From: Cyclobacteriaceae bacterium
GTDB taxonomy: Bacteria > Bacteroidota > Bacteroidia > Cytophagales > Cyclobacteriaceae
Direction: 5' to 3'
Assembly: GCA_020436085.1 (NCBI GenBank)
Contig: JAGQYM010000002.1
Coordinates: 1-64,000, forward strand
DNA: 64,000 nucleotides
Below are positions 54,891 through 63,117 of this stretch, in pieces (the first letter of the stretch is position 1; every line of letters begins with the position of its first letter). The position numbers were made by a program, and so were the translations under genes. The notes beneath the pieces were generated by a model that was given only the letters and a program-made list of their open reading frames with translations, was not told the DNA's origin and made no database searches.

Positions 54891-55538
54891 TTACTCTATT
54901 ACCGTCAACTGAATAAGCCCAGACAGGAGATAGTCGGTTTCGTATATCTCGCCTCTGAATGATATTGGTGCCGCCCCCACTTCGTAGATCAATTCCTGAG
55001 TTCCGACAAAGTCGGGTTCCGGCAGAATGAAAAACGTGATAAGGCCGCTACCTATACCCACGCCTATGCCATTGATAGGTGAGATATCAGTTGCTGACAG
55101 GTATATATTTTTCCGATCATCATAAGTACAAAAGTCTACGAATCCAGGAAAAGTGGTGAGTTCAGCATTTTTCTTCACCGTAAACTTGTACGAGCGAGCG
55201 AAAGGATTGCAATCACTGGATAAGTCTTTTGAAAAGAACACTACCTCCGCATATTCACGACCATCCACTGATACAATTACATTATCATGTTCAAAGTTGT
55301 TGCCTGGTTCGTAAATGATGAAGGTGTTGTTCACAACCAATCGGGCAGTTCCTAATAACGGTTGAGATATCTGCACACTTTTCGAACCAATCTCCGGGTC
55401 AAAGGTTTTGAGGTTAAAAACCATTGCATCATCTGGGCTTCCAAAGATTACTTTAATGGGCAACTCGTCTTCCTTTTTGCAAGACTCAAATAGTGCTGAA
55501 GTAAGGAATAAAAGAATGATACAACGAACGAAACTCAT
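54891..55538 (-). CDS. Hypothetical lipoprotein
   Basis: A 215-residue lipoprotein: MSFVRCIILLFLTSALFESC ends in the lipobox Cys at residue 20. The rest is beta-rich with an internal Cys pair (about 109 and 137) and a Gly-rich stretch (IGVGIGSGLITFFILP). I recognise no family. It converges with YihY and stands before tRNA-Ser on the minus strand. Its role is unknown; a surface-exposed Ig-like fold is a guess. Confidence 0.75.
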   Translation of the reverse strand: MSFVRCIILLFLTSALFESCKKEDELPIKVIFGSPDDAMVFNLKTFDPEIGSKSVQISQPLLGTARLVVNNTFIIYEPGNNFEHDNVIVSVDGREYAEVVFFSKDLSSDCNPFARSYKFTVKKNAELTTFPGFVDFCTYDDRKNIYLSATDISPINGIGVGIGSGLITFFILPEPDFVGTQELIYEVGAAPISFRGEIYETDYLLSGLIQLTVIE

Positions 55539-55645
55539 GCCTCTAAGGTATTACCGCGAATGTGAAAAGATACCTCCCAGTATGGGTGATATTGTGTTTT
55601 GGATGATGGAGTTGGTGTGCTAAACAAAATTCTCGCTCAGAAACA

Positions 55646-55673
55646 AAAAGCCCTGACGATTGTCAGGGCCTTT
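55646..55673 (-). terminator. Terminator after tRNA-Ser
   Basis: Stem GCCCTGAC (minus strand, 55669-55662) with GTCAGGGC (55657-55650), 4-base loop, then TTTTTGTTT. Confidence 0.88.
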
Positions 55674-55678
55674 ACTTG

Positions 55679-55763
55679 CAGAGGAGGAGGGATTCGAACC
55701 CCCGGAACCTTGCGGTTCAACGGTTTTCAAGACCGCCGCATTCGACCGCTCTGCCACTCCTCT
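55679..55763 (-). tRNA. tRNA-Ser (TGA)
   Basis: An 85-base gene with a long variable arm (GAACCGCAAGGTTC), as in tRNA-Ser. Anticodon TGA is in the loop CTTGAAA. A complete acceptor stem (AGAGGAG with CTCCTCT) and discriminator G are present; the CCA is not encoded. Confidence 0.96.
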
Positions 55764-55846
55764 GTTTCCCGTCTCACGCCCGAGCTGTGGCTCATTCGTT
55801 GGTTTCAAATCTTCTTTTTTAGGGTCGATTTGACTATTCGGGTCGG

Positions 55847-55877
55847 CAAAAGTAATTGATAATTCGATTTTGCCAAA
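55847..55877 (-). promoter_or_regulatory. Promoter of tRNA-Ser
   Basis: TTTG (55874-55877), 19 bases, TACTTTTG (55847-55854) on the minus strand, matching the Bacteroidota consensus. The leader before the tRNA would be about 77 bases. Confidence 0.68.
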
Positions 55878-55886
55878 GTGCCTGCG

Positions 55887-57410
55887 TTACTCCTCGCTGA
55901 AGTCGGGAAAAGTTTTTCGGAGTTGTTTGTCAGTGTAGTCCTGATAGCTGGGCTTGCTAGCGTCTAGTTCCAGAATCACTAGCTTCTGATTATTAATTAT
56001 CGGCAACAGCTTGTCTCGATCGATGTCGAACTCCTGGCCCCTGCGTGTTGACCTAAGTGCATATTTCCTGGCAAAATTGTCTCCGGCAGATTGTAGTTGA
56101 TTTCGTATCTCCACATTCACCTTCATCTTTTCCAGAATATCAGATTTCGATTTGCCAAGTAGCTCTGTCGCCTCAAGGGTTCCTAACGTGAGCACGGTAG
56201 TGCCTCCGATAGCTGATACAACTTTTGATTGATCAGTTGGAAGCACCACTGGCGAAAGTCCTGTCGTAGCACCTAAAGAAGCGTTTACGAGCGCACGATG
56301 TTTTTTTCCTTTTTTGGCTTTCCGGTATGCTTTGGTTAATGTCTCATAGTTTTCATCCAAAAGATCGATAAGTCCTTTCGCCTGAATTAGAGTATTTCGA
56401 TAACGTGTGGCAAGCATATTGTCTCGCTCTTCAATATTTTCTGCATCAAATACTCGTGCAAGTATCTTCTTTTGCACACGGTTGTTGGCATGATCAATCG
56501 CAAAGAAAGTTAGTGTGACCGCTCTCGAAGCGTTAATCCCTTCAACGAAATCATAACCGGGGCGCCAGATAAATTCGGACTGAACGTTTGTATTTTCTTT
56601 CAGGCTGCTGGCAGGCACGCCCGTATCAGAACTTACAAATCCGACCTGTGCGATGTTGTCGTCACCATTCGGATCAGAGACATAAATTTTGAGATTAAGT
56701 AGTTCACTTTCCTTTACATCAAAAATGCTGTCCCCTGGCACGATCAAAATTTCCGGAGGCAGATCCATTTGCGTTTGAGCTACTTTAAACCTTCCTCTGG
56801 TTGCGGCTTTGTCGGGTTGATCTTCAACTAAAAATTCGACCACTAAAGGATTATTTCTGAGTGAATAAAATTGTGTCTTCGATGGTGTCCAGGTGAAGAC
56901 CCCGAGGGAACTAAGAGATGCGCCCTGTGGCATTTTTTCAGGCAAGGCTTTGAAGGTGATTGGGTCTCCGTCTGGGTCATGAACATATTCTCCCGGAATC
57001 TGGAAGGTGTTGCTAGTCGCCATTTTCACATAAACGATGGGTAACTCTTCTACAACCGGAGGCCGGTTCTTATGAAGGACTGTGAATGTTATGTTCGTTC
57101 TGATTTTGCTTTTTCCCTTCCACTGCGCCTCAAAAATCACATTGAATTCTTTTTGCCCGTCAAGCCTACTCACCAGGTCGTAAGAAGGTTGCCAATAGAA
57201 ATTGCCCAGCGTGTCAAATTGGATCCCCAACGCTTCAATGCCTTCCATTCTAAAAAAATCAGGAACGGAATCACGTGCCTTTAGCTGAAAACTCAGCTCG
57301 TCACCTTCAGCAATGATATTCCATCCATATTGAAATGGAAACACCAATTCCTGGCTGAAGGCCGAAGAACTGAAACAAAGAATCGCAATGCCTAATAATA
57401 CTCTCCTCAT
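55887..57410 (-). CDS. Exported protein with cadherin/Ig-like repeats
   Basis: A 507-residue protein with a cleavable signal peptide (MRRVLLGIAILCFSSSAFSQ). Two or three Ig-like domains follow: RPPVVEELP to DPDGDPITFKALPEKMPQG and SLGVFTWTPSKTQ, the He_PIG or cadherin-like pattern with calcium-type DPDGD and DPNGDD. The C-terminal 170 residues are helical and unrelated to these, including a Lys-rich segment and a small hydrophobic stretch (about 385-415). Likely a periplasmic or outer-membrane adhesin-type protein, but its partner is unknown. Confidence 0.85.
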   Translation of the reverse strand: MRRVLLGIAILCFSSSAFSQELVFPFQYGWNIIAEGDELSFQLKARDSVPDFFRMEGIEALGIQFDTLGNFYWQPSYDLVSRLDGQKEFNVIFEAQWKGKSKIRTNITFTVLHKNRPPVVEELPIVYVKMATSNTFQIPGEYVHDPDGDPITFKALPEKMPQGASLSSLGVFTWTPSKTQFYSLRNNPLVVEFLVEDQPDKAATRGRFKVAQTQMDLPPEILIVPGDSIFDVKESELLNLKIYVSDPNGDDNIAQVGFVSSDTGVPASSLKENTNVQSEFIWRPGYDFVEGINASRAVTLTFFAIDHANNRVQKKILARVFDAENIEERDNMLATRYRNTLIQAKGLIDLLDENYETLTKAYRKAKKGKKHRALVNASLGATTGLSPVVLPTDQSKVVSAIGGTTVLTLGTLEATELLGKSKSDILEKMKVNVEIRNQLQSAGDNFARKYALRSTRRGQEFDIDRDKLLPIINNQKLVILELDASKPSYQDYTDKQLRKTFPDFSEE

Positions 57411-57498
57411 GCTAAAAATCGGTGCAAATTTAAGACCTCATTCACTCGAAAACTTCCATTTCATTTAATTTCAAGGATTCTATTTGATTACTGGTGGC

Positions 57499-57846
57499 AT
57501 GGCAAAACAACCGAAGGCTAAAACATACAGTTTTTTTGACGATGTGTATGATGTAGTTCGTCTTATTCCCAAAGGGCGTGCAACAAGTTATGGTGCCATT
57601 GCTTCCTATCTGGGAACAAAGATGAGTGCGCGAATGGTGGGATGGGCCATGAATGCCGTACACAGCGATCAATCTGTACCCGCTCATCGGGTGGTAAACA
57701 GAAACGGGCTGCTAACGGGAAGGCACCATTTCAAAACCCCAAAAACAATGCAGCGACTACTGGAGAAAGAAGGCATCAAAGTCAAAAATGATAAGATCGT
57801 GGATTTCAAGACAGTATTCTGGGATCCGGCTATTGAATTGAATTAG
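57499..57846 (+). CDS. Alkyltransferase-like protein (MGMT fold, Cys replaced by Ala)
   Basis: A 115-residue protein with the DNA-binding domain of O6-alkylguanine alkyltransferases. GRATSYGAIASYLG (helix-turn-helix) and ARMVGWAMNAV come first, then VPAHRVVNRNGLLTG, where active enzymes have PCHRV. The catalytic Cys is Ala62, so it cannot repair by alkyl transfer. This is the class of alkyltransferase-like (ATL) proteins that bind alkylated guanine and recruit nucleotide excision repair. The first ATG (57499) was chosen over a TTG. It stands alone, with no uvr genes near. Confidence 0.9.
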   Translation: MAKQPKAKTYSFFDDVYDVVRLIPKGRATSYGAIASYLGTKMSARMVGWAMNAVHSDQSVPAHRVVNRNGLLTGRHHFKTPKTMQRLLEKEGIKVKNDKIVDFKTVFWDPAIELN

Positions 57847-57971
57847 ATCTGGGAACTCCAATTCCCATATTGGGATAATATCTCATCGCTAACCTTCAAA
57901 TTTTGCTTGAATCGGAACATTTGCCTGCTGGCATGGCTATGGCATATAATCATGTCAAACAGAATAGAATT

Positions 57972-58310
57972 ATGAAAACGCTTAGCAAAATACTTACGGT
58001 TAGTTTAGTTCTCATCTCAGCCACTTTGATGGCAGCTCCCGCCCACTCGGATTCAGTGTCGGTGGTGGAGACAAACAAGAAGACCCTCTTCGTGTTCAAG
58101 ATCAACGATGATATGAAGGGTGGTGAAGTGACGGTGATTCACTCAAGTGGTGAAGTAGTAACATCAATGGAGATGAACAAAAAGAAAATTGTTATCGATT
58201 TCTGTGATGTGAAATTCGGAACCTACACTATTAAAGTGATGAAAAACGGTAAAGAAGTCGAGTCATTCACTTACAACAAAGAGTTGATCATCAGTCAGGT
58301 GATACGATAG
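57972..58310 (+). CDS. Small secreted protein
   Basis: A 112-residue protein with a clear signal peptide (MKTLSKILTVSLVLISATLMAAPAHS) and a beta-rich body with GTYTIKVMKNGKEVESFTYN. This resembles a short carbohydrate-binding or Ig-like fold; the C-terminal strand pattern recalls secretion-sorting (type IX) tails in general form but lacks a firm match. Start ATG at 57972. It is followed by a terminator. Confidence 0.75.
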   Translation: MKTLSKILTVSLVLISATLMAAPAHSDSVSVVETNKKTLFVFKINDDMKGGEVTVIHSSGEVVTSMEMNKKKIVIDFCDVKFGTYTIKVMKNGKEVESFTYNKELIISQVIR

Positions 58311-58343
58311 AAAATTGGGTTGTCTTGAGGGGTTTTAATCTGG

Positions 58344-58376
58344 AAGGGCCGCTGTTTAAGTGGCCTTTTCTTTTTT
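58344..58376 (+). terminator. Terminator after the small secreted protein
   Basis: Stem GGCCGCT (58347-58353) with AGTGGCC (58359-58365), including one G-T pair, 5-base loop, followed by TTTTCTTTTTT. The symporter stop codon (58356) lies inside the hairpin on the other strand. Confidence 0.82.
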
Positions 58377-59807
58377 GCTGATCAGGAACAGACCGAGGCA
58401 AGTCATCAACCCATTTAATATCAGATTCTCTAAGCCTATCTGATATCCATTAAAAAGTGATGCTGAGTTGCTAACGAGCAGGTAACACAATGCTGGGGCC
58501 AATACACAAACGAGTGGAACCCATTTACCATTCACCTTTCTTTTTGTAAAAACACCAAAACTAAACAGACCAAGCAATGGGCCGTACGTATAAGTCGCCA
58601 CCATGAGAACTGCCTCAATTAATGATCGCTCATTAACTTCTTTGAATACAAGGATGATGACCAGAAACAGAACTGAGAATCCAATATGAGTTAAATTTTT
58701 TTGTTTCTGTTTTACATCCTCTGTTTTGCTTTTGAAATTAAGAAAGTCGATGCAGAATGAGGTAGTGAGTGCAGCCAACGCAGAGTCAGAACTAGCATAA
58801 GTGGAGGCTGTGATTCCCAGAAGAAAGAGTACCGCGGCAACTGTTCCGAATTCATCAAATGCAAGTCTTGGAAAAAGTTCATCGCGAACTTCGGGCAGGG
58901 GAATATTGAATTGTGCACTATAGATGTAGAGTAATGCTCCTAGCATCAGAAATAAGAGATTGACCACAACAAGCGTGGAACTAAGCCAGAACATATTTTT
59001 TTGAGCGTCAGCTAGTGTTCTGCAAGTGAGATTCTTTTGCATCAGATCCTGATCCATTCCCGTCATGGTAAGTGCAATGAATGCCCCACCAAAAAATTGC
59101 TTGGGAAAAAAGTTGGTGCTGTTGGGATCATCAAAATGGAATATTCTCGAATAATCACTGTCAAAGACAACATTGAAGAGATCAAAGAAGCCGAGATCAA
59201 GTCTTTGCGCAATAATTATAACCGAAATCACCACAGCCAATATCAAAAAAGTGGTTTGGAAAGTGTCTGTCCAAACGATAGTCTTAATGCCTCCACGAAA
59301 AGTGTAAATCCAAATAAAGAATATGGTGATTGCTACGGTGGCGAAAAATGGAATGCTCCAGGCATCAAAAAGGAATAATTGCAAGACTGAGGCCGCCAGA
59401 AATAGCCGAAGAGAGGACCCCATCGATCGGGACAAAATGAAAAAAAATGACCCGGTTTTGTATGATATCTTATCAAAGCGATCTTCCAAATACGAGTAGA
59501 TCGAAATGAGATTGAGACGATAATACAGTGGCATGAGAATGCCAATTATGGCCCAGTATCCGAGGATATACCCGAGTACTACTTGAAAATATGAGAAGGC
59601 CGTGTTGCCTACTGCGGCTGGCACGGAAATGAAAGTGACTCCAGAGAGTGAGGCGCCAATCATACCATAGGCAACTAGATACCATGGTGATTGCCTGTTG
59701 GCAGTAAAGAACGTGTCTGACGTGGCTCCCTTTGATGTAATGAGAGAGATTGCGATCAGAACAGCGAAATAGAGAAGTAGGATGGAAACAACCAGTAGTG
59801 GACTCAT
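58356..59807 (-). CDS. Sodium:solute symporter family protein
   Basis: A 483-residue SSS-family permease with about 13 membrane segments. GASLSGVTFISVPAAVG, the gate region and FRGGIKTIVWTDTFQT (family signature) and MTGMDQDLMQKNLTCRT are present, and GITASTYASSDSALAALT in the C-terminal half includes the Na2-site Ser/Thr pair. Solute unknown; possible sugars, amino acids or sialic acid. It stands between the small secreted protein (convergent) and clpS (divergent). Confidence 0.92.
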   Translation of the reverse strand: MSPLLVVSILLLYFAVLIAISLITSKGATSDTFFTANRQSPWYLVAYGMIGASLSGVTFISVPAAVGNTAFSYFQVVLGYILGYWAIIGILMPLYYRLNLISIYSYLEDRFDKISYKTGSFFFILSRSMGSSLRLFLAASVLQLFLFDAWSIPFFATVAITIFFIWIYTFRGGIKTIVWTDTFQTTFLILAVVISVIIIAQRLDLGFFDLFNVVFDSDYSRIFHFDDPNSTNFFPKQFFGGAFIALTMTGMDQDLMQKNLTCRTLADAQKNMFWLSSTLVVVNLLFLMLGALLYIYSAQFNIPLPEVRDELFPRLAFDEFGTVAAVLFLLGITASTYASSDSALAALTTSFCIDFLNFKSKTEDVKQKQKNLTHIGFSVLFLVIILVFKEVNERSLIEAVLMVATYTYGPLLGLFSFGVFTKRKVNGKWVPLVCVLAPALCYLLVSNSASLFNGYQIGLENLILNGLMTCLGLFLISKKEKAT

Positions 59808-59841
59808 ATCAAAGCAAACGTTAAAACTTGTTATTTTTTTT

Positions 59842-59849
59842 TACTTTTG
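59842..59849 (+). promoter_or_regulatory. Candidate -7 element upstream of clpS
   Basis: TACTTTTG matches the consensus, giving a start near 59856, 49 bases before the ATG. The -33 region is AT-rich with no TTTG. Confidence 0.38.
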
Positions 59850-59904
59850 AAACAGCAAGCCACATTGCTATTGACTGACAGAAAGAAAGAGGAGATTGAA
59901 ACGA

Positions 59905-60192
59905 ATGGTAATCGAGATGTCATATAAGGAACAAGAAGAAGTCGATGTTCTGGAATCGGTAGAGACGACAGATATGAAAGGCCTTGTTGTCTTCAATGAC
60001 GACTTTAACACCTTTGAGCACGTGATTCAAACCTTGATCAACGTGTGTAATCATTCGCCACAACAAGCAGAACAGTGTACCTGGATCATTCATTATCGTG
60101 GCAAGTGTACTGTGAAGACGGGTTCTTTCGAAGAGCTTCAACCCCAGCGGCAAGCGATCTGCGAGAGAGGAATTGACGCCAAAATACTTTAA
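59905..60192 (+). CDS. clpS: ATP-dependent Clp protease adaptor ClpS
   Basis: ClpS binds N-degron substrates and hands them to the Clp unfoldase. The 95-residue protein has the family core [19 protein letters not shown], with the Asp-Asp pocket (FNDD), then [20 protein letters not shown] and GIDAKIL. GGAG at 59891-59894 lies 10 bases before the ATG at 59905. The only Clp ATPase in this window is ClpC. It is followed 17 bases later by recR, but no functional link is known. Confidence 0.94.
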   Translation: MVIEMSYKEQEEVDVLESVETTDMKGLVVFNDDFNTFEHVIQTLINVCNHSPQQAEQCTWIIHYRGKCTVKTGSFEELQPQRQAICERGIDAKIL

Positions 60193-60209
60193 CGGGGAAG
60201 CCGCACTAC

Positions 60210-60818
60210 ATGGATTATCCTTCCAAGCTCATTGAAGAAGCTGTTAATGAAGTGTCCAAACTACCGGGCATTGGGAAAAAAACTGCCTTGCGACTTGTGC
60301 TCCATCTGGTAAAAGAAAGCGAATCCCGAACTTTTGCCCTTACCGAATCGCTCAATAAACTCCGCTCGAATATTTTATTCTGCAAACATTGCCACAATAT
60401 TTCTGACGATATAGAGTGCAGCATCTGTCGCAGCCACAGGAGAGATAAAAGCATCGTGTGTGTGGTGGAAGATACGAGTGATGTGATGGCTATCGAAAAT
60501 ACATCACAGTATTCCGGATTATATCATGTACTAGGAGGGGTTATTTCTCCGATGAACGGGATAGGCCCATCAGAATTGAAAATTGAAAGTCTGCTACAAC
60601 GTGTGTCCAATAACAACGGAGAGATTAAAGAAATTATTCTTGCCCTCAGCCCAACTATGGAAGGAGACACCACTTCTTTCTATATCAGCAAAAGACTAAA
60701 GGACTATCCTTTGAAGCTAAGTACGATAGCAAGAGGCATACCGATTGGCGGTGATCTTGAGTATGCTGATGAAATTACTTTGGGGCGTAGTATCCTCGGT
60801 CGAACGCTCTTTGGTTAG
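60210..60818 (+). CDS. recR: Recombination protein RecR
   Basis: RecR acts with RecF and RecO to load RecA at gaps. The 202-residue protein has [16 protein letters not shown] (helix-hairpin-helix), a zinc finger [16 protein letters not shown] (about residues 56-71), and a TOPRIM domain with [12 protein letters not shown] and [11 protein letters not shown], ending in GRTLFG. All four Cys ligands are intact. It lies between clpS and an aminotransferase on the same strand. Confidence 0.96.
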   Translation: MDYPSKLIEEAVNEVSKLPGIGKKTALRLVLHLVKESESRTFALTESLNKLRSNILFCKHCHNISDDIECSICRSHRRDKSIVCVVEDTSDVMAIENTSQYSGLYHVLGGVISPMNGIGPSELKIESLLQRVSNNNGEIKEIILALSPTMEGDTTSFYISKRLKDYPLKLSTIARGIPIGGDLEYADEITLGRSILGRTLFG

Positions 60819-60922
60819 TTGATCATCTGGCATCATGCTGATGGGGTTAATAAATCTTCCTGACAGCGGTTTCTGTTCTTAATTTATATGGTTTTCTTTG
60901 CGAAGAAATTATCAAAAAGTCC

Positions 60923-62122
60923 ATGAAAGAATCGCTCTCCAACAGAATAGAAGCAATTGAAGAATCGGCTACCTTGGCTATGGCCGCCAAGGCCAGGGAG
61001 TACAAGGCAAAAGGAATTGATGTCATCAGTCTAAGTCTTGGAGAACCCGATTTTAAAACTCCACAACATGTGTGTGAGGCTGCCAAGAAAGCGATTGATG
61101 AAGGTAAATATTTTGCATACCCTCCCGTGGCCGGATATCCTGATCTGAGAGAGGCACTAGCTGAAAAGTATAATAAAGAGAACAACGTTCCCTATAAGGC
61201 AGCAAACATCGTTGTGTCGAATGGCGCGAAACAGTCTATTGCCAACGTGATGATTGCGCTTTTGAATCCGGGAGATGAAGTGATTATTTTTTCACCATAT
61301 TGGGTTAGCTACGATGCGCTGGTGAGATTGGCGGAAGGCACACCGGTATTTGTAAAAGGCACTCTCGAAAATGATTTCAAAGTGACTGCCGAACAAGTGG
61401 AGAAGGCGATTACGCCAAAGACGCGAGCCATCATCTTTTCATCTCCCTGCAATCCTACCGGATCAGTATTTTCAAGATCGGAGCTGGAGGCAATCTCAAA
61501 AGTGGTGTTGAAGCATGAAAACATCATTGTGATTGCTGATGAGATTTATGAACATATCAATTTCGCAGGGGGTAATGTAAGCATCGCTTCTCTGCCAGGA
61601 ATGTTTGACCGGACGATCACCGTTAATGGTTTTGCAAAAGGATTTGCGATGACTGGCTGGAGAGTAGGATACATTGGTGCACCAAAATGGATTGCAGATG
61701 GTGCGATCAAAGTGCAAGGTCAAATCACATCAGCTAATTGTTCGATTTCACAACGCGGTGCCTTGGCCGCAGTTCAGGGCGACTTGACTCCGACTCATAA
61801 GATGGTTGAAGAGTACAACAACCGAAGAGAAATTGTCTACAAACTTCTAAAAGAGATACCTGGTGTAAAGGCCAATTATCCGCAAGGAGCTTTTTACTTT
61901 TTCCCTGACGTCAGCTACTACTATGGAAAGTCTGACGGTGAGAAGACGATAAAAAATGGTGAGGACTTTTGTATGTATGTGCTGGATAAAGCGCATGTGT
62001 CGCTGGTTGCGGGCGGAGCTTTTGGAGAAGAGAATTGTGTAAGGCTATCATACGCAGCTTCGGAAAAAGAGCTGGTGGAGGCGTTAAAGAGGATTAAAGA
62101 AACGCTGTCACACCTTAAGTGA
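60923..62122 (+). CDS. Class I/II pyridoxal aminotransferase (aspartate aminotransferase type)
   Basis: A 399-residue PLP enzyme. SLSLGEPDFKTPQHV, VVSNGAKQSIAN, SPCNPTGSVFS, ADEIYEHINF and the lysine in NGFAKGFAMTGWRVGYIG are the family marks. The Arg pair that binds the substrate carboxylate is present near the C-terminus (NCVRLSYAASE). It probably transaminates aspartate/glutamate; prephenate aminotransferase activity is possible. Its stop overlaps the rfaE1 frame. Confidence 0.92.
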   Translation: MKESLSNRIEAIEESATLAMAAKAREYKAKGIDVISLSLGEPDFKTPQHVCEAAKKAIDEGKYFAYPPVAGYPDLREALAEKYNKENNVPYKAANIVVSNGAKQSIANVMIALLNPGDEVIIFSPYWVSYDALVRLAEGTPVFVKGTLENDFKVTAEQVEKAITPKTRAIIFSSPCNPTGSVFSRSELEAISKVVLKHENIIVIADEIYEHINFAGGNVSIASLPGMFDRTITVNGFAKGFAMTGWRVGYIGAPKWIADGAIKVQGQITSANCSISQRGALAAVQGDLTPTHKMVEEYNNRREIVYKLLKEIPGVKANYPQGAFYFFPDVSYYYGKSDGEKTIKNGEDFCMYVLDKAHVSLVAGGAFGEENCVRLSYAASEKELVEALKRIKETLSHLK

Positions 62123-62127
62123 ACCGA

Positions 62128-63117
62128 ATGAAATTTCAATCACTAGAGGAAATCTTTGAAGCGTTCAATGACCTGACCGTTCTGGTGATTGGTGATGTAA
62201 TGCTTGACAGCTACATCTGGGGTACGGTTGATCGTATTTCTCCGGAGGCTCCAGTTCCCATTATTCGTGTAAGAAAAAGAGATTTTCGGCTTGGTGGTGC
62301 GGCCAATGTCGCCTTGAATGTTCAAGCCCTTGGCGCAAAGCCAATATTATGTGCACTTGTCGGAGAAGACGACTCGGGGTCCAAACTTCTAAATTGTCTT
62401 GAGCAACAGGGAATGGAGAGGGATGGCATAGTTGTGAGTAAAAACAGACCCACCACAGTTAAAACCCGTGTGATTGCCAGCCATCAACATGTGGTGAGGG
62501 TAGATGAAGAGTCGGATGCGGAACTTCATGCTGACGAGGAAAAGCAGTTGCTCGGTCAAATTCAAGAGATATTGCCGCGGTGCAACGCTATTATCTTCGA
62601 AGACTATGACAAAGGTGTAATCAGCCCCTCGCTAATCAAAAAGACAGTTGCCCTCGCTAAGTCTTCCAACATACCTGTGGTTGTAGATCCGAAGAAACGA
62701 AATTTCCTGGCGTATCATGGAGTGACATTGTTCAAGCCCAATTTGAAGGAATTGAGGGAAGGTTTGAAGATTGAAGTGGACGCAGCTGACCAGAAGCAAA
62801 TCGAAAAAGCAGTTACTCAATTGAAGGAGAAGTTGTCCGCGGATGTAATGGTTACACTTTCTGAACACGGTGTTTACATTGATCATCAAAATCAAAAAGT
62901 GAAACTTGATGCTCATAAACGTGAGATTGCCGATGTATCTGGAGCGGGAGATACGGTAGTGGGAATAGCTGGCTTATGCGTTGCGTTGGGCCTTGAGCCT
63001 CAGCTTGTGGCCGCATTGTCAAACCTCGGTGGAGGATTAGTGTGTGAGCACACAGGGGTAGTTCCTATTGATAAAGCCGAGCTTCTGAGAGAGGCGCAAA
63101 GTAAAAGACTTATCTAG
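62128..63117 (+). CDS. rfaE1: D-glycero-beta-D-manno-heptose-7-phosphate kinase
   Basis: A 329-residue PfkB/ribokinase-type kinase, the N-terminal half of HldE as a separate protein. VLVIGDVMLDSYIWGTVDRI, then RLGGAANVALNVQALG, and ATP/anion-hole motif ADVSGAGDTVVGIAG with the catalytic Asp are intact. It phosphorylates heptose-7-phosphate at C1; RfaE2 at 9447-9929 then adds AMP. An ATG at 62128 was taken as start; a GTG at 62119 overlapping the aminotransferase stop (GTGA) is an alternative. Confidence 0.93.
   Translation: MKFQSLEEIFEAFNDLTVLVIGDVMLDSYIWGTVDRISPEAPVPIIRVRKRDFRLGGAANVALNVQALGAKPILCALVGEDDSGSKLLNCLEQQGMERDGIVVSKNRPTTVKTRVIASHQHVVRVDEESDAELHADEEKQLLGQIQEILPRCNAIIFEDYDKGVISPSLIKKTVALAKSSNIPVVVDPKKRNFLAYHGVTLFKPNLKELREGLKIEVDAADQKQIEKAVTQLKEKLSADVMVTLSEHGVYIDHQNQKVKLDAHKREIADVSGAGDTVVGIAGLCVALGLEPQLVAALSNLGGGLVCEHTGVVPIDKAELLREAQSKRLI

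Noticed and set aside
57848-57870. TGGGAA / TTCCCA 6-bp inverted repeat after the alkyltransferase-like gene
   Set aside because: Short stem and no T tract, so not called a terminator.
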